This document shows positions 39,375 through 50,703 of a DNA stretch of 52,174 nt, in pieces. The DNA lies in the NCBI RefSeq assembly GCF_008580665.1, contig NZ_BKDJ01000018.1, forward strand, positions 1-52,174. Reading direction: 5' to 3'. Position numbers and translations under genes: made by a program. The number at the start of each line of letters is the position of its first letter. Within the stretch, counting starts at the first letter, position 1. The DNA is from Zafaria cholistanensis (GTDB taxonomy: Bacteria; Actinomycetota; Actinomycetes; Actinomycetales; Micrococcaceae). The notes under the pieces are model-generated. The model made no database searches. It had not been told where the DNA came from and saw only the letters and a program-made list of their open reading frames with translations.

Positions 39375-41387
39375 CTACGCCGTCTGCAGCGAGGCCAACC
39401 GCTCCAGCGCGGCCATGACGGTCGGCTTGTCGGTCGTGGGCCACATTGGCGGCAGCGACGCGCGCAGGAACCCGCCATAGCGTTCGGTTGCCAGCCGGGA
39501 GTCCAGCACGGCGACCACGCCGCGGTCCCCGGTGGCGCGGATGAGGCGCCCGGCCCCCTGCGCCAGCCGGACCGCGGCGTGGCTGGCCGAAACGGACATG
39601 AACCCGTTCCCCCCGTTGCGTGCGATGTCCCGGCTGCGGGCGGTGGCGAGCGGGTCGTCCGGACGCGGGAAGGGGATGCGGTCGATGATGACCAGCCGGC
39701 AGGAGGGCCCTGGCACGTCGACGCCCTGCCAGAGCGTCATCGTGCCGAACAGGCAGGTGTCCCGCTCCTCGGCGAACTGGCGCACCAGGGCGGCCATGCT
39801 GGATTCTCCCTGGACAAGGATGTCCTGGTCCAGCCGCGTGCGCAGTACGGCGGCCGCGTCCTCGGCCGCCCTCCGCGAAGAGAAGAGCGCAAGCGCTCCG
39901 CCGCCCGAGGCGCGGATCAGGTCCTCGATCTCCTGCAGGCTCTCCTCCGAGACGTTGCGCCCGGGCTTGGGAAGGTGCCGCGCCACGTAGAGCATGCCCT
40001 GGCGCGGATAGTCGAAGGGGCTGCCGACGTCGACGCCGGTCCACGGCGGCGCCCCCTCCCCGACCAGCCCCAGGGCCCCGGCGACCGGCTCGAACGCCGC
40101 GCCGATCGCCAGCGTGGCCGAGGTCAGCACCACCGTGCGGCCGTCGAAGAGGCCCTCACGCAACCGGCCGGCCACGGAGAGCGGGGCGATGTTCAGGGTG
40201 GCCGGGGAAGACTCGTCGGGCTGGACATATCCCTCGCCGGGGGTGAAGCCGCCCTGCCGGGAGGCCCAGACAACCTCGCGCGCCTCCTGGGCCCCGAGCA
40301 GGCGCTCGGCCTGGTCGACGAGGTAGCTCAATTGGGAGCGGGCCATCTGCCGCCCGGCGTCGGCAGGCGCGTTGGGTTCGGGCTTCGAGTCGGACAGCGC
40401 CACGCGGGCGGCGTCGCGGACCAGTTCGACGGCGGTCGCCTGTTCCTCGTTGAGCCCGTTGGGCATGAGCCCTGCGGGGATCCCTTCCACAGCCTTTTGG
40501 AGGGCCTTGGCGCCCTGGTTGAGCGCGTCGACGCTGACCCGGCAGTGCTTGCGCGCCGCGGAGGCCGCCGTCTGCACCAGCGGGACCGACAGCGGACGGG
40601 TCACCGAGCCGGTCACCCGGTCCTGCAGCTCGTGGGCCTCGTCGATGATGACGGTGTCGAACTCCGGCAGCACGGCCAGTCCCTCGAACGCCGCCACGGC
40701 GAGCATGGCATGGTTGGTGATGATGACGTCCGACTCGGCAGCGCGGGCGCGGGCCTGCTCGCTGAAGCACTCAGCCGCCATCGGGCAGCGCTGGGCCCCC
40801 AGGCATTCCATGGCCGACACCGAGACCTGCTGCCACGCCCGGTCGCTGACGCCGGGAACCAGTTCGTCGCGGTCCCCGCTTTCCGTCTCCTCCGCCCATT
40901 GGCGCAGCCGCACGACCTCCTGCCCGAGGGCGCTGGACGGGCCGGGAGCGGCGGGACGCGCCCCGGCGTCCTCGGCCAGCGAGAACAGGGCGCCTTCGTC
41001 CTCGTCCGGGTAGCCGCCACCCAGTTTGTACCGGCAGACGTAGTTGGAGCGCCCCTTGACCAGGGCAACCTCGATGTCGCGGGGCAGGTCCGGGCGCAGG
41101 TTGGCAAGCAGCCGCGGCACGTCGCGGCCGACGATCTGGGCCTGCAGCGCCAGCGTGGCGGTGGAGACCACCACCGGCTTCTCCGCGTCCAGGGCATGCG
41201 CGATCGCCGGCACCAGATAGGCCAGTGACTTGCCGGTGCCCGTGCCGGCCTGCACCAGAAGGTGCCGGCCGGATTCGAGTGCCCCGACCACCTCGCGGGC
41301 CATCTGGTGCTGGCCCTCGCGGGCCTGCCCGCCCATCCGCTCCACGGCTGCGTCGAGCAGGGCGATGACCTCGGCGACCTCAGCCAT
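39375..41387 (-). CDS. ATP-dependent DNA helicase, DinG/XPD-like
   Basis: 670 residues, superfamily 2 iron-sulphur helicase. Walker A is in VQAGTGTGKSLAYLVPAI and the DEAH box in IIDEAHELQD. Between them lie four cysteines (NYVCRYK, then MECLGAQRCPMAAEC) that can hold a 4Fe-4S cluster. Motif VI region: SHAAVRLAQGAGRLIRATGDRG. It probably unwinds forked or R-loop DNA during repair. The ATG at 41387 overlaps the end of hflX by 8 nt, so the two genes are translationally coupled. The nearest SOS boxes are at lexA. Confidence 0.92.
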   Translation of the reverse strand: MAEVAEVIALLDAAVERMGGQAREGQHQMAREVVGALESGRHLLVQAGTGTGKSLAYLVPAIAHALDAEKPVVVSTATLALQAQIVGRDVPRLLANLRPDLPRDIEVALVKGRSNYVCRYKLGGGYPDEDEGALFSLAEDAGARPAAPGPSSALGQEVVRLRQWAEETESGDRDELVPGVSDRAWQQVSVSAMECLGAQRCPMAAECFSEQARARAAESDVIITNHAMLAVAAFEGLAVLPEFDTVIIDEAHELQDRVTGSVTRPLSVPLVQTAASAARKHCRVSVDALNQGAKALQKAVEGIPAGLMPNGLNEEQATAVELVRDAARVALSDSKPEPNAPADAGRQMARSQLSYLVDQAERLLGAQEAREVVWASRQGGFTPGEGYVQPDESSPATLNIAPLSVAGRLREGLFDGRTVVLTSATLAIGAAFEPVAGALGLVGEGAPPWTGVDVGSPFDYPRQGMLYVARHLPKPGRNVSEESLQEIEDLIRASGGGALALFSSRRAAEDAAAVLRTRLDQDILVQGESSMAALVRQFAEERDTCLFGTMTLWQGVDVPGPSCRLVIIDRIPFPRPDDPLATARSRDIARNGGNGFMSVSASHAAVRLAQGAGRLIRATGDRGVVAVLDSRLATERYGGFLRASLPPMWPTTDKPTVMAALERLASLQTA

Positions 41388-42960
41388 GGAGATTGAACGG
41401 TGCCAGCTCAGCGGCCAGGCCCTCGCGGACCTTGACCACCAGCCGGGTGCCTTCGGCGACGTGCTCGGTTTCCAGGATCTCCGCATCCTCGTTGTGCAAC
41501 CGGCTGACGATCTCGCCCCGGTTGTACGGAATAAGCACTTCCATGCGCACATCCGGCCGGGGGATCGCCTCGCTGATCCTTTCCAGCAACTCGGGGATCC
41601 CGGCGCCGGTGCGCGCGGAAACCACCACGTGGTTGGGCTCGCGCTGGCGGATGCGCTCGATGACGAACGGGTCGGCGGCATCGGCCTTGTTCAGCACGAT
41701 GATTTCCGGCACGTTCTGCGCGTCCACCTCGCGGAAGACCTCGCGCACCGCATGGATCTGCCCCTCAGGGTCCGGGTGGGAGACGTCGACGACGTGCAGG
41801 ATCAGGTCCGCGTCCGCGACCTCCTCCAGCGTCGAGCGGAACGCCTCCACCAGCTGCGTGGGCAGCGAGCGCACGAATCCCACGGTGTCCGCGAGCGTGT
41901 ATCCGACGCCGTCGGCGGTCTCGGCCTTGCGCACGGTCGGGTCCAGGGTGGCGAACAGGGCGTTCTCCACCAGGACTCCCGCATCCGTGAGGCGGTTCAG
42001 CAGCGAGGACTTGCCGGCGTTGGTGTAGCCGGCGATCGCCACCGAAGGCACGGCGTTGCGCTTGCGGTTGGCACGCTTGGTCTCGCGCGCGGGCTTCATC
42101 GCCGCGATCTCGCGGCGCAGCTTGGCCATGCGGTTGCGGATGCGGCGGCGGTCCAGCTCGATTTTCGTCTCACCGGGACCGCGGGAACCGATGCCGCCGC
42201 CGGCGGCGCCGACCCGGCCACCGGCCTGGCGGGACATGGATTCACCCCAACCGCGCAGGCGCGGCAGCAGGTACTCGAGCTGCGCGAGCTCCACCTGGGC
42301 CTTGCCTTCGCGGCTCTTGGCATGCTGGGCAAAGATGTCCAGGATCAGGGCGGTCCGGTCAATGACCTTCACCTTGACGATGTCTTCAAGGCCTCGGCGC
42401 TGGGACGGGGACAGCTCGGAGTCCACGACCACCGTATCGGCGCCGGTGGCCGCCACGATGTCCTTGAGCTCCTGGGCCTTGCCCGATCCCAGGAAGGTGC
42501 CCGGGTCCGGCTTCAGGCGGCGCTGCAGGACGCCGTCGAGCACCTCGGATCCGGCGGTTTCGGCGAGCGCGGCGAGTTCGCGCAGCGAATTCTCCGCCTC
42601 CTCCACGGTGCCCTCGGTCCAGATGCCCGCCAGCACCACGCGCTCCAGGCGCAGCTGGCGGTATTCGACCTCGGTGACGTCCTCGAGTTCGGTGGACAGG
42701 CCCGCCACGCGGCGCAGGGCGCGGCGTTCGGCAAGGTCCTGCTGTTCCCCGTCGTAGGCGGAGTGCTCCTCAGAGAGCGCGCTGATTGCTTGGGCACGCC
42801 CTCCGGCGAAGGCGCCCTGGGGTCCCGCCTCGACGGGGCGGCCGGCGCCGGCCTTGTTGGCGGCAGCCTGGTCATTGGCCAGGATCCGGTTGATGACGGC
42901 TTGGATCTCCCCCTCGTCGAGGGGTCGGTCCTGAGGATTGGGCTGGTTGGTGTTGGTCAT
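41380..42960 (-). CDS. hflX: GTPase HflX
   Basis: 526 residues. The N-terminal HflX domain (VLAGIWTEGTVEEAENSLRELAALAETAGSEV...GSGKAQELKDIV) and a helical linker precede the G domain: G1 GYTNAGKSSLLNRL, G3 DTVGFV, G4 NKAD, G5 region VSARTGAG. It splits stalled or hibernating ribosomes in other bacteria. The first ~75 residues are a variable Ala/Gln-rich extension. The ATG at 42960 follows AAGGGG closely; an upstream in-frame ATG has no site. Confidence 0.95.
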   Translation of the reverse strand: MTNTNQPNPQDRPLDEGEIQAVINRILANDQAAANKAGAGRPVEAGPQGAFAGGRAQAISALSEEHSAYDGEQQDLAERRALRRVAGLSTELEDVTEVEYRQLRLERVVLAGIWTEGTVEEAENSLRELAALAETAGSEVLDGVLQRRLKPDPGTFLGSGKAQELKDIVAATGADTVVVDSELSPSQRRGLEDIVKVKVIDRTALILDIFAQHAKSREGKAQVELAQLEYLLPRLRGWGESMSRQAGGRVGAAGGGIGSRGPGETKIELDRRRIRNRMAKLRREIAAMKPARETKRANRKRNAVPSVAIAGYTNAGKSSLLNRLTDAGVLVENALFATLDPTVRKAETADGVGYTLADTVGFVRSLPTQLVEAFRSTLEEVADADLILHVVDVSHPDPEGQIHAVREVFREVDAQNVPEIIVLNKADAADPFVIERIRQREPNHVVVSARTGAGIPELLERISEAIPRPDVRMEVLIPYNRGEIVSRLHNEDAEILETEHVAEGTRLVVKVREGLAAELAPFNLHG

Positions 42961-43105
42961 GGTCCCCTTCGCGAACTGCTGCATTAAGGATAGGCCCCGG
43001 AACCGACAGTTGGCGCCCTGTTTCTCCGCAAGCGGAGCGCCCCGGCCGGCGCCGGGAGCAGGCGGCCCGGGCGGGCCGGATTCGCCCCGCCGCCAAACGG
43101 GCGGT

Positions 43106-43111
43106 TAACCT
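43106..43111 (+). promoter_or_regulatory. Leaderless -10 element of the RsmC-like gene
   Basis: TAACCT ends exactly 6 nt before the ATG at 43118. There is no ribosome-binding sequence, so the transcript should begin at or next to the start codon. The gap from here to hflX holds no other gene. Confidence 0.6.
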
Positions 43112-43117
43112 GCCTGC

Positions 43118-43729
43118 ATGGGTTCCGAGCATTACTTCAGCGCACAGCCGTCGACGCCTGAGAAGCGCAAGACCATCACGGTGGTCCTCGCGGGCGCCGA
43201 ACGGACGGTGCAGACCGCCGGCGGCATCTTCAGCCCGGACGGGGTGGACAAGGGCACCGCGGTGCTCCTGGCCGGCGTCCCGGCCCCGGCCCCGGCCGGG
43301 CACCTGCTGGACATCGGCTGCGGATGGGGGCCGATTGCCCTGAGCATGGCGCTTGCCTCCCCCGGCGCGACGGTCCACGCAGTGGACGTCAACGACCGTT
43401 CCATCGGGCTCACCCGGGACAATGCCGCCCGGCTGGGCCTGGACAACGTGGTGGCCGGAACCCCGGACTCGGTGCCCGCCGACGTCGAATTCGACACCAT
43501 CTGGTCCAACCCGCCGATCCGCATCGGCAAGGAAGCCCTGCATGAGCTGCTGCTGCAGTGGCTGCCGCGCCTGGCCCCGGGCGGACAGGCCTGGCTGGTG
43601 GTGCAGAAGAACCTCGGCTCAGACTCCCTGCAGAAGTGGCTGGGCGAAAACCTGCCGGCCGGCTTCCGGGTGTCGCGCGAGTCCACCTCCAAGGCCTTCC
43701 GGATCCTCAGGGTGGTCCGGCCCTCCTGA
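43118..43729 (+). CDS. Class I SAM methyltransferase, RsmC-like
   Basis: 203 residues. SAM-binding motif LLDIGCGWGPIALSMAL, acidic loop VHAVDVNDRS, and the catalytic NPPIRIG of the N-methyltransferases acting on exocyclic amines. It corresponds to the C-terminal half of RsmC (16S rRNA G1207); such single-domain forms are usual in actinobacteria. Start GSEHYFSAQP with a YF-S motif typical of this group. Probably leaderless. It stands alone, divergent from hflX. Confidence 0.9.
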   Translation: MGSEHYFSAQPSTPEKRKTITVVLAGAERTVQTAGGIFSPDGVDKGTAVLLAGVPAPAPAGHLLDIGCGWGPIALSMALASPGATVHAVDVNDRSIGLTRDNAARLGLDNVVAGTPDSVPADVEFDTIWSNPPIRIGKEALHELLLQWLPRLAPGGQAWLVVQKNLGSDSLQKWLGENLPAGFRVSRESTSKAFRILRVVRPS

Positions 43730-43773
43730 TTGGCCGCGGCCGGCCCGCCCCTTCGAAGCCGCGCCCGAGTGTC

Positions 43774-44727
43774 CTAGACCAGGACGCCGCGGGCGACCAG
43801 TTCGGCCGGACCGCTCAGTTCCACGTGCTCGCGGCCCTCGGGGCCGGGGATGAACCGCACCCGGACCGTGCCGCCAGGCACGCGCACCTGCCAGTCGTCC
43901 ACGGCCTCGTCGCCTGCCCAGTGGCGGGTGGCGGCCGCAGCGGCGCACGCTCCGGTGCCGCAGGAGAGGGTCTCCCCCACCCCCCGTTCGTGCACGCGCA
44001 TCCGGATATGCCCCACCCCGTCCGTGACCAGCGGCTCGGCCGGCACCACGAACTCGACGTTGGTCCCCTGCGGCGGGACCGGATCCACGCGGGGGGCGCG
44101 GTGCAGGTCGGCGGAGAGCAGTTCGTCCTCGTCGGCCAGGGCGACGACGGTGTGGGGGTTGCCCATGCTCACGCTCAGGGCCGGCCGGTCCACTTCCAGA
44201 CCGTCGGTCTCCACCAGGGAGTCCAGGGCGCGTTCGGCAGCGGCCTCCGGGAAGATGAATTCCCACGGACCCATGTCCACCGCGTATCCGTTGGCCGAGC
44301 GGGTGACGACCTTGATGCCGGCCCGGGTGCCGATGGTCAGCGCCTGGCCCTCGGCCAGCGGAACCAGGCCCTCCTCGGCCAGGAAGTGGACGAACGCCCG
44401 CACCCCGTTGCCGCACATTTCGGAGACGGAGCCGTCGCCGTTCCGGTAGTCCATGAACCATTCGGCCTCGGGGTGGGACGCCAGCAGGTAACGGCCCTCG
44501 GGCAGCGCCGCCGAGCGCACGGCGCGGATCAGGCCGTCGGCGCCGATGCCGCGGTGGCGGTCACAGAGCGCGGCCACCTGCTCCGGGACAATGTCGCGGG
44601 CACCGTCCGGATCGGCCACCAGGACGAAGTCATTGCCGGTCCCGTGCCCCTTGGCAAAGGCCATTCCGGCCAGGGAGGCCAGCGGTAAGGAAGTGGTCCG
44701 GGGCGAGGTCTGGGGTGCGCTGCTCAT
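43774..44727 (-). CDS. dapF: Diaminopimelate epimerase
   Basis: 317 residues. Converts LL- to meso-diaminopimelate for lysine and, in mDAP species, for peptidoglycan. The two catalytic cysteines are in [10 protein letters not shown] and [21 protein letters not shown] marks the N-terminus. TAGGCT (44735-44740) ends 7 nt before the ATG, so it is probably leaderless. The first ~20 residues are a variable extension. Separated from miaA by 99 nt. Confidence 0.96.
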   Translation of the reverse strand: MSSAPQTSPRTTSLPLASLAGMAFAKGHGTGNDFVLVADPDGARDIVPEQVAALCDRHRGIGADGLIRAVRSAALPEGRYLLASHPEAEWFMDYRNGDGSVSEMCGNGVRAFVHFLAEEGLVPLAEGQALTIGTRAGIKVVTRSANGYAVDMGPWEFIFPEAAAERALDSLVETDGLEVDRPALSVSMGNPHTVVALADEDELLSADLHRAPRVDPVPPQGTNVEFVVPAEPLVTDGVGHIRMRVHERGVGETLSCGTGACAAAAATRHWAGDEAVDDWQVRVPGGTVRVRFIPGPEGREHVELSGPAELVARGVLV

Positions 44728-44826
44728 GCATATAAGCCTACGGTCCCCACCGGCCCGGGCCGGAATCCGGCTCCGCCCCGCTTTCCCAGGCGCCGGTTTC
44801 CGGGCCGCCGGGGTCCGGGCCGCAGC

Positions 44827-45732
44827 TCAGGCCGCGGCGGCGGCCCGGACGATGGCTTCGGCGGCATCGGCCAGGTCGGGGCGCGTGGCCTCCAGCCAGT
44901 GCACGCGCGGGTCGGCGGTGAACCAGGTGGTCTGCCTCCGGGCAAACTGCCGCGTTGCGACCACCGTGCGTTCGGCGGCCTGCGCAACCGTTGCCGTGCC
45001 GTCCAGGACGTCGAGGAACTGGGAGTAGCCAATGGCCCGGGACGCGGTCCTGCCCCGGCGCAGTCCGGCGGCATCCAGCCGGCGGACCTCCTCGAGAAGG
45101 CCGGCGTCCACCATCCGTCCGACGCGTGCGGCCAGGCGCTCGTGCAGCAGCGCACGGTCGATGGCCAGGCCGATCTGGACCGCCGGTTGCGCGTACTCGC
45201 GGCGGGGCATATAGGAGCTGAACGGCCGCCCGGTGATCGCGTGGACCTCCAGGGCCCGGATAATCCGGCGTTCGTCACCCAGCCGCGCGGCGGAGTCGGG
45301 GTCCACCCCGCGCAGCCGTTCCAGCAACGGGCCAATGCCGCCCTCCGCGGCTTCCGCCTCCAGCCGCCCGCGGACCTGCGGGTCCGTGGGCGGGAATTCG
45401 AGCACATCCAGGGCGGCACGGACGTAGAGCCCGGAGCCGCCGGCCAGGACGGGGACACGCCCGCGGGCGCGGATGTCCGCGAAGAGCGCCCGGGCCTGGA
45501 CCTGGAACCCGGCAACGCTGGCCTCCTGCGTGACGTCCATGGTGTCCAGCAGGTGGTGCGGTACGCCGCGGCGCTCGGCCACGGGCACCTTGGCGGTCCC
45601 GATGTCCATGCCGCGGTAGAACTGCAGGGCGTCGGCGTTGACCACCTCTCCGTTCAACCGCAGGGCCAATTCGATGGCCAGGTCCGACTTGCCCGTCCCG
45701 GTGGGTCCGACGACGGCGATGATTGGCAGCAC
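44827..45732 (-). CDS. miaA: tRNA dimethylallyltransferase
   Basis: 301 residues. Adds a dimethylallyl group to A37 of tRNAs reading UNN codons. P-loop [18 protein letters not shown], substrate region [18 protein letters not shown], and the tRNA-binding part around [18 protein letters not shown]. The frame is open upstream, but the GTG at 45732 gives the family start ([10 protein letters not shown]). It lies 10 nt after miaB, whose product adds the methylthio group to the same base. Confidence 0.95.
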   Translation of the reverse strand: MLPIIAVVGPTGTGKSDLAIELALRLNGEVVNADALQFYRGMDIGTAKVPVAERRGVPHHLLDTMDVTQEASVAGFQVQARALFADIRARGRVPVLAGGSGLYVRAALDVLEFPPTDPQVRGRLEAEAAEGGIGPLLERLRGVDPDSAARLGDERRIIRALEVHAITGRPFSSYMPRREYAQPAVQIGLAIDRALLHERLAARVGRMVDAGLLEEVRRLDAAGLRRGRTASRAIGYSQFLDVLDGTATVAQAAERTVVATRQFARRQTTWFTADPRVHWLEATRPDLADAAEAIVRAAAAA

Positions 45733-45742
45733 GGTTCCGGCT

Positions 45743-47266
45743 CTAGTCCCGCGGCGGAAGGGCCGGCATGCCCAGGGACACGCCCTTGCCGCCACCGGGG
45801 GCGGGTACCGCGCAGGACTCGGCCTGCGCACGGTCCCAGGCGTCGCCGGCGCGGGAACGGCGCAGCCGGTAGGCGGAGGCGTCGGCCGGGTCCGCGATCA
45901 GGTGGAACGGTGCGGCGGCGGTCACCGTGACGGTGACGAGGTCGCCCGGGCGTGGCTGCTCGGCGCCCTCCGGGACGGAGAAGTGCACCAGGCGCTGGTC
46001 GGCCGAGCGGCCGGAGAGCCGGTGGGTTTCGTCCGCCTTGCGCCCGGACTGCGCGGTCACCAGGACCTCGACCTCGCGGCCGAGCTGCCTGGCGTTTTCC
46101 TCCGCACTGATGCGGTCCTGCAGCGCGGTCAGGCGCTCGTACCGTTCCTGCACGACGGCCTTGGGCAGCTGGTCCGGCAACTCCGCGGCCGGGGTGCCCG
46201 GGCGCTTGGAGTACTGGAAGGTGAACGCGCTGGAGAAGCGGGCCTGCTCGACGACGTCGAGGGTCGCCTGGAAGTCCTCCTCGGTCTCCCCCGGGAAGCC
46301 GACGATGATGTCCGTGGTGATGGCGGCGTGCGGAATGCGTTCGCGGACCTTGTCGAGAATGCCGAGGAACTTCTTGGAGCGGTAGGAGCGGCGCATGTCC
46401 TTGAGGACCCGGTCCGAGCCGGACTGCAGCGGCATGTGGAGCACGGGCATGACGTTGGGGGTCTCGGCCATGGCGTCGATGACGTCGTCGGTGAAGGCGG
46501 CAGGGTGCGGACTGGTGAACCGCACCCGCTCCAGGCCCTCGATGCTGCCGCAGGCGCGCAGCAGCTTGCCGAAGGCGAACCGGTCGCCGAACTCGACCCC
46601 GTAGGAGTTCACGTTCTGCCCCAGCAGGGTGACCTCGATGGCGCCGTCGGCCACGAGCGCTTCCACCTCGGCCAGGATCTCCCCGGGGCGGCGGTCGCGT
46701 TCCTTGCCGCGCAGGGAGGGCACGATGCAGAACGTGCAGGTGTTGTTGCAGCCCACGGAGATGGAGACCCATCCGGAGTGGACGGAATCGCGCCGGGTGG
46801 GCAGCGTGGAGGGGAAAACCTCGAGGGCCTCGAGGATTTCCAGTTGGGCCTCCTGGTTGTGGCGGGCGCGCTCCAGCAGGGCGGGCAGGCTTCCGACGTT
46901 GTGGGTTCCAAAGACGACGTCCACCCAGGGCGCCTTCTTGAGGATGGTGTCGCGGTCCTTCTGGGCCAGGCAGCCACCGACGGCGATCTGCATGCCGGGG
47001 CGGCGTTCCTTGATGGGCGCAAGCCGGCCGAGGTTGCCGTACAGCTTGTTGTCCGCGTTCTCGCGCACCGCGCAGGTGTTGAAGACGACGACGTCGGCCG
47101 CCCCTTCCGGAAGCCCGGGTTCGACCCGGGCCAGTCCGGCGTCCTCGAGCAGGCCGGAAAGGCGCTCGGAATCGTGGACGTTCATCTGGCAGCCGAAGGT
47201 GCGGACCTCGTAGGTGCGCACGTCGGAGTCCGGGACGGTGGAGGGGGTTTCGGTCGCAAGGCTCAC
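45743..47266 (-). CDS. miaB: tRNA-2-methylthio-N6-dimethylallyladenosine synthase
   Basis: 507 residues, radical SAM methylthiotransferase. The N-terminal UPF0004 domain has its three cluster cysteines ([24 protein letters not shown]), the radical SAM motif is CNNTCTFC, and a TRAM domain follows ([16 protein letters not shown]). The C-terminal 45 residues are variable. The GTG at 47266 was chosen because TACCCT (47273-47278) ends 6 nt before it; an ATG 4 nt upstream is out of frame. It therefore has its own leaderless promoter in the gap after recX. Confidence 0.95.
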   Translation of the reverse strand: MSLATETPSTVPDSDVRTYEVRTFGCQMNVHDSERLSGLLEDAGLARVEPGLPEGAADVVVFNTCAVRENADNKLYGNLGRLAPIKERRPGMQIAVGGCLAQKDRDTILKKAPWVDVVFGTHNVGSLPALLERARHNQEAQLEILEALEVFPSTLPTRRDSVHSGWVSISVGCNNTCTFCIVPSLRGKERDRRPGEILAEVEALVADGAIEVTLLGQNVNSYGVEFGDRFAFGKLLRACGSIEGLERVRFTSPHPAAFTDDVIDAMAETPNVMPVLHMPLQSGSDRVLKDMRRSYRSKKFLGILDKVRERIPHAAITTDIIVGFPGETEEDFQATLDVVEQARFSSAFTFQYSKRPGTPAAELPDQLPKAVVQERYERLTALQDRISAEENARQLGREVEVLVTAQSGRKADETHRLSGRSADQRLVHFSVPEGAEQPRPGDLVTVTVTAAAPFHLIADPADASAYRLRRSRAGDAWDRAQAESCAVPAPGGGKGVSLGMPALPPRD

Positions 47267-47305
47267 CCATCAAGGGTACCGAACCGGGGCCTGCCCCCGC
47301 GCCCG

Positions 47306-48505
<1,200 letters not shown>

Positions 48506-48543
48506 GGACCTAATCCCTAATACAGGCCAGGATGCCTACGGGC

Positions 48544-49587
48544 CTAGTCGCCCACGGCCTTCAGCGGGGCCTCGCCCTCCGTGGCAGGCTGCATGCCGAT
48601 ACCCAGCTTCTCCTTGATCCGGCGCTCGATCTCGTTGGCCAGGTCAGGGTTGTCGCGGAGGAACCGGCGGGCGTTCTCCTTGCCCTGGCCCAGCTGGTCG
48701 CCGTCGCAGGTGAACCAGGCGCCGGACTTCTTCACGATGCCCTCTTCCACGCCCATGTCGATCAGGCTGCCCTCGCGGGAGATGCCCTGGCCGTAGATGA
48801 TGTCGAACTCGGCCTGCTTGAAGGGAGGGGCCATCTTGTTCTTGACGATCTTGGCGCGCGTACGGTTCCCCACCGGGTTGGCGCCTTCCTTCAGCGTCTC
48901 GATGCGGCGCACGTCGATGCGCACGGAAGCGTAGAACTTCAGCGCCTTACCACCGGTGGTCGTCTCCGGGCTGCCGAAGAACACGCCAATCTTCTCGCGC
49001 AGCTGGTTGATGAAGATCGCGGTGGTCTTCGTCTGGTTCAGCCGGCCGGTGATCTTGCGCAGGGCCTGGCTCATCAGGCGGGCCTGGAGGCCGACGTGGC
49101 TGTCACCCATCTCGCCCTCGATTTCGGCGCGCGGCACCAGGGCGGCGACGGAGTCGATGACGACGATGTCCAGCGAACCGGAGCCAACGAGCATGTCCAT
49201 GATCTCCAGGGCCTGCTCACCGGTGTCCGGCTGGGAAACCAGCAGGGCGTCGGTGTCGACCCCAAGCTTGCGCGCATACTCCGGGTCCAGCGCGTGCTCG
49301 GCATCGATGAACGCCGCGATGCCACCGTTTTTCTGGGCGTTCGCCACTGCATGCAGGGCCACGGTGGTCTTACCGGAGGATTCCGGTCCGTAGATCTCCA
49401 CGACGCGTCCGCGCGGCAGGCCGCCGATGCCCAACGCAATGTCCAGCGCCACGGAACCGGTGGGGATGACCTCGATCGGGGCGCGGGTGTCGTCGCCCAG
49501 CCGCATGACCGAGCCCTTGCCGAACTGCTTGTCGATCTGCGCGAGTGCCGCTTCCAGAGCCTTCTCGCGGTCGTTTGCTGCAGCCAT
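48544..49587 (-). CDS. recA: Recombinase RecA
   Basis: 347 residues, no intein. Walker [10 protein letters not shown], Walker B region [20 protein letters not shown], loop L1 near [21 protein letters not shown] and L2 near [22 protein letters not shown]. It carries out strand exchange and activates LexA cleavage. The ATG at 49587 has GAGGTGA 6 nt upstream. The promoter has an SOS box and a ~140-nt structured leader. Followed by recX. Confidence 0.99.
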   Translation of the reverse strand: MAAANDREKALEAALAQIDKQFGKGSVMRLGDDTRAPIEVIPTGSVALDIALGIGGLPRGRVVEIYGPESSGKTTVALHAVANAQKNGGIAAFIDAEHALDPEYARKLGVDTDALLVSQPDTGEQALEIMDMLVGSGSLDIVVIDSVAALVPRAEIEGEMGDSHVGLQARLMSQALRKITGRLNQTKTTAIFINQLREKIGVFFGSPETTTGGKALKFYASVRIDVRRIETLKEGANPVGNRTRAKIVKNKMAPPFKQAEFDIIYGQGISREGSLIDMGVEEGIVKKSGAWFTCDGDQLGQGKENARRFLRDNPDLANEIERRIKEKLGIGMQPATEGEAPLKAVGD

Positions 49588-49608
49588 TGTTCACCTCGGT
49601 TGTCTTAT

Positions 49609-49710
49609 GGCCTTTCGGCCTGTGTCCGTCCTACCAACCACGGTAGGTGCCGCTCCTGACACTTTGGCCCGAAACGCATCGGTTGTGGACCGGCGGGGCG
49701 AAAAGCCCCG
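49609..49710 (-). ncRNA. Structured recA leader
   Basis: Between the recA -10 box and start codon the transcript can form three hairpins. CGGGGC/GCCCCG lies around a TTTTC loop (49694-49710). A compound stem has outer GTGTC/GACAC (49662-49658 with 49626-49622) and inner CCTACC/GGTAGG (49647-49642 with 49635-49630). GGCCGAAAGGCC with a GNRA-type loop (49609-49620) ends about 11 nt before the ribosome site. A regulatory role is inferred only. Confidence 0.5.
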
Positions 49711-49728
49711 CGGATCGCCTCTGTGGAA

Positions 49729-49757
49729 AGTATACCCCGATCCGAACAAATTTTCGA
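49729..49757 (-). promoter_or_regulatory. recA promoter with SOS box
   Basis: Minus strand: TCGAAAATTTGTTCGG (49757-49742) matches 10 of 12 fixed positions of the LexA box; TATACT (49734-49729) is a near-perfect -10 element 7 nt further on. The box covers the -35 zone, so LexA should repress recA directly. Confidence 0.85.
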
Positions 49758-49794
49758 ATCTTTTGCGGGTGTGCACCGTGCCCGGCCGGGGGGC

Positions 49795-50016
49795 TCAACG
49801 CTTCGGTTCGATGTCCCGGCCGAGGCGCCGGGAGGGCGGGACATCCTGCATCTCGCACACCGCCAGCCACACGTCCCGCGGCTCGATACCCGCCTGCAGG
49901 GCCTCGCTGGCGGTGCGCCCTCCCAGGCCGGACAGCACCAGGTCGCCCGCGAGGACGTGCGCGTAGCCCGCCCCGAACTCGTCCTCCATCAGCCGCCAAA
50001 AATCACTCAACCGCAT
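49795..50016 (-). CDS. DUF3046 protein
   Basis: 73 residues: MRLSDFWRLMEDEFGAGYAHVLAGDLVLSGLGGRTASEALQAGIEPRDVWLAVCEMQDVPPSRRLG. Full match in pattern to DUF3046, a short actinobacterial protein regularly encoded just upstream of recA. Function unknown. The ATG at 50016 has GGGAG about 9 nt upstream; earlier in-frame starts lack support. Confidence 0.88.
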   Translation of the reverse strand: MRLSDFWRLMEDEFGAGYAHVLAGDLVLSGLGGRTASEALQAGIEPRDVWLAVCEMQDVPPSRRLGRDIEPKR

Positions 50017-50125
50017 CCATCCATTCTCCCATGCCCGGGGCCGGGCCGGGCTCCTGCCCCCGGGCGCGGGCACCGCTGCGGGTCATGCTGCCGACACGGA
50101 CCGCGGAAGCCCCCCGGCGGGCACC

Positions 50126-50131
50126 TACACT
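50126..50131 (+). promoter_or_regulatory. Leaderless -10 element of the marR-like gene
   Basis: TACACT ends 7 nt before the ATG at 50139, with no ribosome-binding sequence between. Confidence 0.6.
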
Positions 50132-50138
50132 GGGGGCC

Positions 50139-50633
50139 ATGAGCGAGCAGGCCACCCATTCCGCCCCCGGCCATCTGGCATTTGGCGACGACCGCGAACA
50201 GGCCATCCGCATCATGGAGGTCAACCTGGGTGTCCTGTGGCGCCGTACCCGGGCCGATGCGCACCGGGCCGCGCGCCTGGTGCACCCCGACCTGGACCCC
50301 GGCGCCTATGTGGTGCTGGGTGCGCTGCAGCGGCGCGGCAGCCTGCGCCTGACCGACCTGGCCGCGGAGATCTGCGCCGGCAAGCCCTCAGCCAGCCGCC
50401 AGGTCTCGCAACTGGAAAGCCTCGGCATGGTCCGGCGCGACGCCGACCCGGCGGATGGGCGGGCCCAGTCGATTTCCCTCACCCCGGAGGGGGCCCGCCA
50501 GCTCCATGCGGCCCAATCCGCCCGCCAGCGCATCTTCCACGACATGCTGGACGACTGGACCGGGCAGGACCTAGCGTCCTTTGCCGCGCTGCTGGCACGG
50601 CTGAATGAGTCCTACGCAAAGGACCGGAACTAG
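50139..50633 (+). CDS. MarR-family transcriptional regulator
   Basis: 164 residues. Dimerisation helices at both ends flank a winged helix: LRLTDLAAEICAGKPSASRQVSQLESLGMVRRDADPADGRAQSISLTPEGARQL. The D-x-R of the wing (DPADGRAQ) is intact. The target is unknown; no palindrome fitting a MarR site was noted at its own promoter. Transcribed alone and divergent from the DUF3046 gene. The leaderless promoter decides the start. Confidence 0.9.
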   Translation: MSEQATHSAPGHLAFGDDREQAIRIMEVNLGVLWRRTRADAHRAARLVHPDLDPGAYVVLGALQRRGSLRLTDLAAEICAGKPSASRQVSQLESLGMVRRDADPADGRAQSISLTPEGARQLHAAQSARQRIFHDMLDDWTGQDLASFAALLARLNESYAKDRN

Positions 50634-50640
50634 GAGCCGC

Positions 50641-50672
50641 CCGCCCCTCTGCCGGCAGGCCTGCAGGGGCGG
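50641..50672 (+). terminator. Hairpin after the marR-like gene
   Basis: CCGCCCCT (50641-50648) pairs with AGGGGCGG (50665-50672), with a self-complementary CTGCCGGCAG inside the loop. It begins 7 nt past the stop. No U-tract. Confidence 0.6.
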
Positions 50673-50703
50673 CAGGATACAGGGGCGGCGGGACACAGCG
50701 GCG

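Noticed and set aside
47268-47270. ATG as start of miaB
   Set aside because: It is 4 nt from the GTG and out of frame with the protein; the GTG has the leaderless -10 spacing.
48544-49587. Intein in recA
   Set aside because: RecA is 347 residues with all loops uninterrupted.
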